Source of the DNA: a virus
Strand: one strand, 5' to 3'
DNA: 37,120 bases
IMG/VR virus record: IMGVR_UViG_3300046002_004981
Span: 1 to 37,120 of that record
Part shown: piece by piece, positions 1-4,947 of the stretch
Numbering within the stretch: the stretch's first letter is position 1
Layout: each line of letters starts with the position of its first letter
Made by a program: the position numbers and the translations under genes
Notes under the pieces: model-generated
The model's input: the letters and a program-made list of their open reading frames with translations, nothing else
Databases searched by the model: none
Told to the model about the DNA's origin: nothing

Positions 1-127
1 AAGGCGGTGTCAAGCATTGCCCGTGACATTATCGCTAACTCAAAATTAGCGCTTGATGTGGTTACCGTGCAGAAAAACATGGGCAATGTAAAAGACTTGC
101 CAAGGATGCTGGAAAATGGCGTCTCAT
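1..127. repeat. Terminal overlap, left copy (circular joint)
   Basis: These 127 bases are identical to the last 127 bases of the window (36994-37120). An open reading frame continues unbroken when the ends are joined. The length 127 is the usual largest k-mer of short-read assemblers, so this is most simply the assembly overlap of a circular or circularly permuted molecule, not a biological terminal repeat. The unique genome is 36,993 bp. Confidence 0.93.
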
Positions 128-129
128 AA
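1..129 (+). CDS. 3' part of a 77-aa phage protein that spans the circular joint
   Basis: This is the continuation of the gene that starts at 36889. After joining, the frame runs through codon AAG at position 1 and stops at TAA 127-129, so 43 of 78 codons lie here. The part contains the segment KAVSSIARDIIANSKLALD, a helical stretch familiar from small conserved phage proteins encoded just upstream of HNH-like genes. Its end overlaps the next gene (ATG at 116), which suggests translational coupling. No biochemical function is known to me. The annotation should be made on the circularised molecule. Confidence 0.85.
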   Translation, partial: KAVSSIARDIIANSKLALDVVTVQKNMGNVKDLPRMLENGVS

Positions 130-697
130 ATTTACACCTGAGCAAATTGACTGGTTAACCGCTAATCGTTATGAGCTTAATAATATTGAAGTCGTTAAGC
201 AATTTAATCAACGTTTTGAACTTAGCCTGGTAAAGCACCAAGTAACACAGGCCTGCATCAGACGAGGCATTAAGCACAAAATAAACGGTTTTCAAAAAGG
301 TCAAACGACTTGGAATAAAGGTTTAAAAGGTGTGAATGGCACCAGCTCAACGACATTTAAGAAAGGCCAGATATCCGTTAATTTACTGCCCATTGGTACA
401 GAGCGCCTAACAAAAGAGGGCTACATTGATATAAAGCTTGCAGACCCTAATATCTGGGCGCCTAAGCATCGCTATATATGGGAACAGGCGTATGGAAAGC
501 TTAACTCAAGCCAGATAATTGTTTTTTTATCTGATAACAGACAGGACTTTAGTTTAAGTAATATGGCTTTAATCAATCGTTCAGAAATGGCAACGCTAAA
601 CCGACACGAAAAGTTTGGACAGCAAGCGCCAGAAATCAGAGCGGCATTAATCAACGTGGTTAGGCTGGAACAGAAAATAAGAAGGAGTGCAGCATGA
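116..697 (+). CDS. HNH-family (HNH_3-like) phage protein with degenerate second histidine
   Basis: A 193-aa protein. Residues 6-55 look like a helical DNA-binding segment (FTPEQIDWL, then FNQRF). A linker follows with the FxKGQ/WNKGL motifs usual in phage HNH proteins. A beta-beta-alpha-like end spans about 94-155, with H118 in KHRYIWE. Where relatives usually read V-x-H-x-D-G-N, this protein has VFLSDN, so the second histidine is replaced by F137. Metal-dependent nuclease activity may therefore be lost or altered. It lies in the rightward operon, overlaps the preceding gene by 14 nt and ends in an ATGA overlap with the next. The role may be recombination or DNA processing, which is an inference. 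Confidence 0.75.
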   Translation: MASHKFTPEQIDWLTANRYELNNIEVVKQFNQRFELSLVKHQVTQACIRRGIKHKINGFQKGQTTWNKGLKGVNGTSSTTFKKGQISVNLLPIGTERLTKEGYIDIKLADPNIWAPKHRYIWEQAYGKLNSSQIIVFLSDNRQDFSLSNMALINRSEMATLNRHEKFGQQAPEIRAALINVVRLEQKIRRSAA

Positions 698-852
698 TTA
701 AATCATTTGACGGCCATAGCCTTAACCGAGTGCGTAAAGTGAAATGCCCTAAATGTAGTGGAATATTTACTACGACTGTTCGGATGCGTAAGTATTGCGA
801 ACCGTGTAGCCCAGCTCGCATGAGTGCGCCAAGCTTTGCGGTGACTTTATGA
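694..852 (+). CDS. 52-aa zinc-ribbon-like protein
   Basis: A short reading frame starting at ATG 694, which overlaps the stop of the HNH-like gene (ATGA), and ending at TGA 850-852, which overlaps the next start. It contains a CPKC pair near residue 19 and a CEPC pair near residue 36, spaced as in a four-cysteine zinc ribbon. Many residues are basic, which fits nucleic-acid binding. The end-to-end overlaps on both sides and the preserved cysteines argue that it is real. I do not recognise a named family. Confidence 0.7.
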   Translation: MIKSFDGHSLNRVRKVKCPKCSGIFTTTVRMRKYCEPCSPARMSAPSFAVTL

Positions 853-1013
853 AACTCTACGACTTGCCACGCAACGCCTTATTTAAAATTGTTGGCGATA
901 CATCAAACACAATCCTGAGATTAGAGCGAATCGACGGTATGTTTTCAGTCTGCTGGAATGAACATGGCGAAGTTGTACATATATCCGCAACTGCGGAAGT
1001 GGAGGCTTTATGA
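849..1013 (+). CDS. 54-aa conserved small phage protein
   Basis: The start ATG 849 overlaps the upstream stop, and the stop TGA 1011-1013 overlaps the next ATG at 1010. The product begins MKLYDLPRNALFKI and looks like a compact beta-rich protein (a FKIVGD strand, then LRLERIDGMFSVCWNEHGEVVHI). Small proteins with this beginning occur in other phage early operons, but no function is known to me. The tight coupling on both sides supports expression. Confidence 0.65.
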   Translation: MKLYDLPRNALFKIVGDTSNTILRLERIDGMFSVCWNEHGEVVHISATAEVEAL

Positions 1014-1402
1014 GTAAGGAAAGAGAGTTACTTAAAAGAACTATTTATTTTTTAGAGCCGCTAGATTGGGATGCGAATGTCCAAGACACCTGTCAAGATT
1101 TGATTATAGAAATCACAGCACTACTTGCACAAACTGAGCAAGAGCCTGTTGCTTGGATTTATGAACGCCAAACCGAAGATTTTACAGAGCGGACTTTATC
1201 GGTAGGGTTTGAAAAGAATTTCGATGGAATAACAATACCACTGTACGCATCGCCGCCCAAACGCAAACCGCTTAGCAATGAAGATATAGCCAATTTAGAA
1301 ATTCTATCAAAAACTTTGGATAGTCTTGAATATAGATATGGTTTTATAAATGGTGTTTTGTACGCAGAAAAAGCACACGGTATTGGAGTAGATGATGAGT
1401 AA
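1010..1402 (+). CDS. 130-aa phage protein with EPVAW...PLYASPP segment
   Basis: The N-terminus is a predicted helix (MSKERELLKRTIYFLE). Residues 44-85 then hold a segment of the kind EPVAWIYE ... IPLYASPPKRKPLS, which recurs as a module in many phage early proteins. The C-terminal helix ends GIGVDDE. The start overlaps the upstream stop (ATGA). It is the first of three tandem genes that begin with M-S-K-E; see the 21-bp repeat at the gene junctions. The function is unknown. Confidence 0.7.
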   Translation: MSKERELLKRTIYFLEPLDWDANVQDTCQDLIIEITALLAQTEQEPVAWIYERQTEDFTERTLSVGFEKNFDGITIPLYASPPKRKPLSNEDIANLEILSKTLDSLEYRYGFINGVLYAEKAHGIGVDDE

Positions 1403-1405
1403 AGA
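1385..1405 (+). repeat. 21-bp direct repeat at gene junction, copy 1 (copy 2 at 1731-1751)
   Basis: The 21 bases at 1385-1405 are repeated exactly at 1731-1751. Each copy covers the last codons of one gene (GVDDE), the Shine-Dalgarno GGAG and the start of the next (MSKE). The repeat therefore joins translation end and restart signals and could serve as a site for gain or loss of the gene between the copies. Confidence 0.85.
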
Positions 1406-1748
1406 GAGGGGGTTACTGGAAAGAGTTAGAGCTGGAGATGATGACGGGAATTGGTCTATTAGTCATAGACTGTACAAAGATATCCAAGAACTACTCGCAG
1501 AACATGATCAAGATAAAAAATCGAAAGTTGATTTTCAAACACTTAATGAAATGGGATTAAAACGCTTACAGGTATCTGATAATTTAGTTCTACAAGAAAG
1601 TTGTGCTAAATCACCTACATTAATTTTTGCTGAAAATGGAAATGTAATAGAAATTATAAAGTACAAAAAATTACTTGAAATTAGAAACTTTATTGATGAA
1701 ATTTTAAATTATGCAGATACACCCCAAATAGGAGTAGATGATGAGTAA
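1395..1748 (+). CDS. 117-aa phage protein, MSKE-type paralogous head
   Basis: Begins MSKERGLLERVRAG and ends IGVDDE, like the gene before it, although the middle is different. ATG 1395 is preferred over ATG 1392 because it lies 6 nt after GGAG. The protein is charged and helical with no recognised domain. Base composition is more AT-rich in the 3' half (runs of KKLLEIRNF-type codons). It sits between the two copies of the 21-bp junction repeat, so it could be a recently inserted or exchangeable cassette. The function is unknown. Confidence 0.65.
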   Translation: MSKERGLLERVRAGDDDGNWSISHRLYKDIQELLAEHDQDKKSKVDFQTLNEMGLKRLQVSDNLVLQESCAKSPTLIFAENGNVIEIIKYKKLLEIRNFIDEILNYADTPQIGVDDE

Positions 1749-1920
1749 AGAAATGGATTATGAAATAAAAATTGCAATTCTGCTGGTAACGCTTGGGATT
1801 GTGGCAACATTATGTATAGCACTTGGAACTTCGTATATAGAGACTGTATCTTTAGAGTGCAAAAAGGCATCGTTGGAGAAGAACTTAACGCCCATAGAGA
1901 TTATGGAGCTATGCAAATGA
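1741..1920 (+). CDS. 59-aa single-span membrane protein
   Basis: ATG 1741 lies 6 nt after GGAG. The product has a short charged head (MSKEMDYEIK) and one strong hydrophobic segment at about residues 11-30. A cytoplasmic or periplasmic tail with two cysteines follows (ECKKAS...MELCK). The stop TGA 1918-1920 overlaps the next start. Small single-span proteins are common in temperate phage early regions. Exclusion or host-membrane roles are possible but not shown. Confidence 0.6.
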   Translation: MSKEMDYEIKIAILLVTLGIVATLCIALGTSYIETVSLECKKASLEKNLTPIEIMELCK

Positions 1921-2174
1921 CACCATCTACTTATTTTGGATTGTTAGCTGAGTTTGGAACAGCCCATGTGCCAGTTGTTGAATTAGGAAAAAAGTATTTT
2001 GGCTATAGCGAGTTAGTTGCAAAAAATAATGCAGCAACGAATAAATATCCCTTCCCTGTTTTTAGAATTGGTGTTTCTAATAAATCAACATGGGTGGCTG
2101 ACATTGCGGATGTAGCAAGTTACATTGACAAAGTAAAAGAAAAGGCAAAAAAGGAATATTTACTCGCAAATTAG
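1917..2174 (+). CDS. PrtN / pyocin-activator family DNA-binding protein; candidate excisionase
   Basis: The 85-aa product begins MQMTPSTYFGLLAEFG. It shows the family layout: a helix, VPVVELGKKYFG, a winged part ending PFPVFRIG, and a C-terminal helix VADIADVASYIDKVKEKAKKEY. This is the PyocinActivator family, named for PrtN of Pseudomonas pyocin clusters. ATG 1917 was chosen over ATG 1911 and longer upstream frames because it lies 8 nt after GGAG and overlaps the upstream stop as ATGA. It is directly upstream of seven TGCAC-type repeats and the integrase. That position fits either a local activator or a recombination directionality factor. The latter is inference. Confidence 0.75.
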   Translation: MTPSTYFGLLAEFGTAHVPVVELGKKYFGYSELVAKNNAATNKYPFPVFRIGVSNKSTWVADIADVASYIDKVKEKAKKEYLLAN

Positions 2175-2180
2175 GAAGGC

Positions 2181-2411
2181 TTGCACGATAAATGCACTAT
2201 GCACGATGGTACATTTATCAAGTCTTTGTTTTTAAATGTTATTTAATCTATGTTAGTCCAATCGAGCATGGGGGCAACGCTAAAAGTCCTATTGACTTTA
2301 CCGCTTGTTATCTGTGGGTTGGTTGTATTATCTTTAATCATTTCTTGTCTTTTTTAACTATTTATTGCACTATGCTGCACGATTTATGCACTATGACTTT
2401 TCATCGTGCAT
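2181..2411 (+). repeat. Putative attP: two clusters of TGCAC(G/T)AT arm-type sites
   Basis: No convincing gene lies in 2175-2434. The 8-mer TGCAC(G/T)AT occurs seven times. Three direct copies lie within the 9-mer windows 2181-2189, 2192-2200 and 2199-2207. Three more direct copies lie at 2365-2373, 2375-2383 and 2386-2394, and one is inverted at 2403-2411. The two clusters flank about 157 bp. Two arm clusters around a core, directly before an integrase with an N-terminal arm-binding-type domain, is the classical attP plan. The crossover core between 2208 and 2364 cannot be identified without a host attachment site. The alternative is operator sites for the PrtN-family protein. Confidence 0.55.
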
Positions 2412-2434
2412 TTTTATTCTCATAACGTGCAACT

Positions 2435-3436
2435 ATGGCTTTACCTACAAAAATAAAGAATCGTGATGGCTCGACATCATACAGGATCTTCATATCGCTT
2501 GGCGGTAAACGCGAAAGTAAAACCTTTTCAACTCGCCAACTCTGCATCGACTGGGCAGAAAAAAGGCGTAAAGAAGTTGAACGTGCAGAAGTTCATGGCG
2601 AGAAATCAACACATATTATTTCTGATGTTATCGACCTATACCAAGCAAAGTTTGCTCATAATTATGGGCGCTCTAAAAACTATGACATCGAACGCTTAAA
2701 GAAATATCCAATAGCGGCTATTACGATTGATAAACTAACGGCAACCGATATTATTGAGCATTGTGTTGAGCGTAATAAAGAAGCTAAACCGCAGACCGTT
2801 GGGAATGACGTAATCTGGTTAAAAAGCATTTTATTGACAATGGGTGCTGTAGTTGGTTTTGATTATGATGCGAGTGTATTTGAAAAAGCTTATGTTATTT
2901 TAAATAAGCATAATCTAGTTGCCAAGTCAGATAAAAGAACACGACTACCAACATGGGTTGAAATGCTGAAGCTGACACGTTTTTTTAACCACAGCAAATC
3001 CAGAATACCTATGAAGGATTTAATCTGGTTTGCTTATTTTTCAGCTCGTCGTGTGTCTGAGATTACCCGACTAGAGTGGAATGATAACAACAACGAAAGA
3101 CAGACTGGTATGGTCAGGGATGCAAAAGATCCGCGCAAAAAGAAAGGTAATCATTTGCGCTTCAAGTATGAAAAATCAGCCTGGAAGATTGTATGCGCCC
3201 AGCCAGTCAAAAGTATTTATATTTTTCCATACAATTCAGGCTCTATCAGTACATCGTTTGAAAGAGCCTGCAAATTACTTGGTATAACCGATTTACACTT
3301 TCATGATTTACGTCATGCGGCTGCGACTCGGCTTTTTAGAACATATCAGATTCAAGAGGTGCAACAATTTACATTGCACCGAAACTGGAAAACATTAGAA
3401 CGCTATACCCACCTAAAACCCGAAGATATAGATTAA
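2435..3436 (+). CDS. int: Tyrosine-recombinase integrase
   Basis: A 333-aa tyrosine site-specific recombinase that would integrate and excise the prophage. Residues 1-50 form an arm-binding-type N-terminal domain (KNRDGSTSYRIFISLGGKRE). A SAM-like core-binding domain follows at about 60-165. The catalytic domain contains R206 (ARRVSEI), a lysine in the DPRKKKGN loop near 233-237, H290-x-x-R293 (HDLRH), H315 (TLHRNW) and nucleophile Y324 (ERYTHL). All usual catalytic positions are present, so it is probably active. No clear Shine-Dalgarno precedes ATG 2435, so expression may be low. It lies beside the putative attP. Confidence 0.95.
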   Translation: MALPTKIKNRDGSTSYRIFISLGGKRESKTFSTRQLCIDWAEKRRKEVERAEVHGEKSTHIISDVIDLYQAKFAHNYGRSKNYDIERLKKYPIAAITIDKLTATDIIEHCVERNKEAKPQTVGNDVIWLKSILLTMGAVVGFDYDASVFEKAYVILNKHNLVAKSDKRTRLPTWVEMLKLTRFFNHSKSRIPMKDLIWFAYFSARRVSEITRLEWNDNNNERQTGMVRDAKDPRKKKGNHLRFKYEKSAWKIVCAQPVKSIYIFPYNSGSISTSFERACKLLGITDLHFHDLRHAAATRLFRTYQIQEVQQFTLHRNWKTLERYTHLKPEDID

Positions 3437-3445
3437 GGAATCACA

Positions 3446-3733
3446 ATGAAAACACTAATTGCATTAACACTTATTTTATTAACCAGTTCAGCGCTTGCGG
3501 TTGATATTGTCGATCCGCAAACCGGCAAATACTTGGGGCAATTAGGTGGTAGCCAATACGCACCTAATTCAACTAATAATCCGTATGGGCGTTATGGTAG
3601 CCAGTACAGTCCTGACTCCATTAATAACCCTTATGGCAAGTATGGCAGCCAGTACAGCAATAGCTCGCCAAATAACCCTTATGCTACACAAGCGCCTATT
3701 GTTGTCGATACGAATAATGGTTTTAATAATTAA
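3446..3733 (+). CDS. Secreted protein with three NNPYG-type tandem repeats (candidate moron)
   Basis: A 95-aa protein with a clear Sec signal peptide (MKTLIALTLILLTSSALA, cleavage after ALA near residue 18). The mature part begins VDIVDPQTGKYLGQLGG. It then has three units of about 16 aa with the pattern GSQYxxxSxNNPYGxY, rich in Gly, Tyr, Ser and Asn. Similar short secreted proteins are found in many proteobacterial genomes, but I know no proven function. It is the last plus-strand gene, 9 nt after int, with its own GGAATCACA-ATG leader. That position suits a lysogenic-conversion cargo gene. Confidence 0.75.
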   Translation: MKTLIALTLILLTSSALAVDIVDPQTGKYLGQLGGSQYAPNSTNNPYGRYGSQYSPDSINNPYGKYGSQYSNSSPNNPYATQAPIVVDTNNGFNN

Positions 3734-4179
3734 ACGCCAAATTCCATCAGCCGGGCTAATCTAACAGCTCGGCTTTTTACCTGTTTTGCCCATAAGCTTT
3801 TTATCATGCAATCAGCCGCTTGTGTGTACTCACCCTTACCAATGTGATTAAGCGTCATTTTAAATTTAAGCAACCCAACCACACCCAAGTTATAAGCCAT
3901 ATTAATTAATACATCTTTCCGAATGCTATCAAGATCAGCCCAGAAACTTAACTTTTCAGATAAGTCTTTTTCAATATTATCAATCATCAATTTAAGCAGT
4001 CTCTCACCCTCATGTTGCGGCATACCTTTCGTATGAGCGTGGGCAATCTCTAATGTGCTTAATCGCAGCGGGTTTGCATCCAGGTTATACCCATAAGCAA
4101 TGGTTGAAAATCCACCAGTGCATTTATAGACAGTAGCCGAAAACCCCTCGTCTTTTTTAATGCGCTCGATTAAATTCAT
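3730..4179 (-). CDS. Endolysin, T4-type lysozyme (GH24) with E-C-T active-site pattern
   Basis: A 149-aa muramidase that cuts the glycan strands of peptidoglycan. It aligns with T4 lysozyme (164 aa): E11 in KKDEGF, T26 in FSTIAYG, then YNLG and the C-terminal RAVRLARLMEFG. The residue matching T4 D20 is C20 (VYKCTGG). This E-C-T variant is well represented among GH24 phage enzymes, and T4 D20C is known to be active. There is no signal or SAR segment, so export should rely on the holin. ATG 4179 overlaps the upstream stop (ATGA). The 3' coding end contains the terminator of the convergent plus-strand operon. Confidence 0.93.
   Translation of the reverse strand: MNLIERIKKDEGFSATVYKCTGGFSTIAYGYNLDANPLRLSTLEIAHAHTKGMPQHEGERLLKLMIDNIEKDLSEKLSFWADLDSIRKDVLINMAYNLGVVGLLKFKMTLNHIGKGEYTQAADCMIKSLWAKQVKSRAVRLARLMEFGV
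3749..3778 (+). terminator. Intrinsic terminator of the rightward int operon, inside the endolysin 3' end
   Basis: An 8-bp stem (3749-3756 with 3767-3774, one G-T wobble) and a 10-nt loop are followed by TTTTT on the plus strand. It lies just after the secreted-repeat gene and inside the last codons of the minus-strand endolysin. The two convergent operons therefore overlap with almost no spacer. Confidence 0.7.
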
Positions 4180-4382
4180 ACCCGCCCAATCTTTGTTTCT
4201 ACTACCGTTAAGCGCGTGTCGATTCGTGACAGCTCTTGTCTCAATTCTTTATCTATATTTGTTAGCGTGATATTAATCTCGCCCAACTGCTCATAGATCC
4301 GGCTACCTATCCAGCCGATAATTACAATTAATATTGATACCAGAATGCCGATGATTGTCATTAAGAAATCTGGATCAGCCAT
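4176..4382 (-). CDS. Small membrane-anchored coiled-coil protein of the lysis cassette
   Basis: A 68-aa product beginning MADPDFLM. One strong membrane span covers about residues 8-27 (TIIGILVSILIVIIGWIG). It is followed by a heptad-rich helix, IYEQLGEINITLTNIDKELRQ and onwards, likely facing the periplasm. ATG 4382 is preferred over the upstream GTG 4391 because AGGTG lies 6 nt before it. The start lies inside the previous gene and the stop overlaps the endolysin start. N-terminal anchor plus coiled coil resembles an i-spanin, but it is shorter than usual spanins. A holin or antiholin role is also possible. Confidence 0.6.
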   Translation of the reverse strand: MADPDFLMTIIGILVSILIVIIGWIGSRIYEQLGEINITLTNIDKELRQELSRIDTRLTVVETKIGRV

Positions 4383-4608
4383 TTTTAGCACCTAATGCCC
4401 ATTGTGCAGCTAGTTGTGCAGCAGTATCGAGTGTTAAGGTTGCTAGATTGCCAAATAATTGACGTAGATCATCAACAACTCGTTGATGTTTTTCAGCACC
4501 TGTTAAATGAGTAGCACCGGTTGCATCAAGAACTAAGCGCTTGGCATCGTTCCATAGCGTTCCACCGAGCAAAAGTTTTGCTAGAAAACTAATTAGTGAT
4601 TTTTTCAT
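4375..4608 (-). CDS. 77-aa lysis-cassette protein of unknown function
   Basis: The product begins MKKSLISFLAKLLLGGTLW and has two amphipathic or weakly hydrophobic segments: the first 20 residues and about 52-72 (LFGNLATLTLDTAAQLAAQWALG). It could associate with the membrane, but neither segment is a convincing span. The start ATG 4608 is preceded by the GGGA-loop hairpin that contains its Shine-Dalgarno (4612-4625). It overlaps the lipoprotein-like frame by 20 nt and the next gene by 8 nt. The position between holin and endolysin genes points to lysis. Confidence 0.6.
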   Translation of the reverse strand: MKKSLISFLAKLLLGGTLWNDAKRLVLDATGATHLTGAEKHQRVVDDLRQLFGNLATLTLDTAAQLAAQWALGAKNG

Positions 4609-4822
4609 CTGCTGTCTCCCGACAGTAAATTGACAGCATTAAGCCATCTGGTTTAAGTTGATAAATCCCGTCTAAGGGCGCTATGGTTGGGCCACAAGAA
4701 TAATGCGCCGAACACCCACATAACACCATTAGGCTTAACGCAATTATACCTTTGTTAATGGTTGCGCTGGCTGTAAAAAGAACCCCAACGCACCAAACAC
4801 CAGTGTTAAAGTATTCAGCCAA
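4589..4822 (-). CDS. Lipoprotein-like frame, possible o-spanin; start uncertain
   Basis: The frame carries a lipobox-like sequence after a hydrophobic stretch (NKGIIALSLMVLCGC), with the second cysteine as the candidate lipidated residue, then a short tail of about 42 residues. A small outer-membrane lipoprotein in a lysis cassette would fit an o-spanin. The oddity is the start: the only in-frame start with a full signal peptide is TTG 4822, deep inside the holin gene. The ideal start beside INKG would be an ATT codon. An internal ATG lies only three codons before the cysteine pair. It overlaps both neighbours out of frame, as Rz1-type genes do. Confidence 0.45.
   Translation of the reverse strand: MAEYFNTGVWCVGVLFTASATINKGIIALSLMVLCGCSAHYSCGPTIAPLDGIYQLKPDGLMLSIYCRETADEKITN
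4612..4625 (-). promoter_or_regulatory. GGGA-loop hairpin carrying the Shine-Dalgarno, copy A
   Basis: On the minus strand the sequence CTGTC-GGGA-GACAG forms a 5-bp stem with a GGGA (GNRA-type) tetraloop, and the GGGAG ribosome-binding site spans loop and stem. ATG 4608 follows 3 nt after the stem. It is one of four such elements (others at 6416, 18649 and 23116). This copy lies inside the coding sequence of the overlapping lipoprotein-like frame. Confidence 0.65.
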
Positions 4823-4947
4823 TCTTGCACTGAACCCGCATCGACTTTAACCCCAACCATCGCACAAACCGCAGCAAGTGACGCCATCGTGCCGGGTTGT
4901 TGTAAGTTCTGCTTAAGCCAGATAAAAACGCCTAGTAACTTAGCCAT
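4744..4947 (-). CDS. Putative holin
   Basis: A 67-aa protein starting MAKLLGVFIWLKQNLQQPG. It has two predicted membrane segments: about residues 20-34 (MASLAAVCAMVGVKV) and 44-60 (LNTLTLVFGALGFFLQP). This fits a small two-span holin that would release the signal-less endolysin. ATG 4947 overlaps the stop of the S74 fibre gene (TGATG) and has GAGGTG upstream, so GTG 4950 is less likely. It is first in the lysis cassette. No family name is certain. The assignment rests on topology and position. Confidence 0.65.
   Translation of the reverse strand: MAKLLGVFIWLKQNLQQPGTMASLAAVCAMVGVKVDAGSVQDWLNTLTLVFGALGFFLQPAQPLTKV

Noticed and set aside
1-127. True direct terminal repeats of a linear virion genome
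   Set aside because: The length equals a common assembler k-mer limit, a gene reads through the joint, and the packaging genes are P22-like (headful). Raw read ends would be needed to claim real repeats.
1812-1916. N-terminal extension of the PrtN-family protein
   Set aside because: The extra 35 residues only reflect the other frame of the preceding membrane-protein gene. GGAG and the ATGA overlap support ATG 1917.
2192-2425. 77-aa plus-strand frame before int
   Set aside because: It coincides with the TGCAC repeats, lacks a ribosome site and reads as low-information hydrophobic sequence. The region is better explained as attP.
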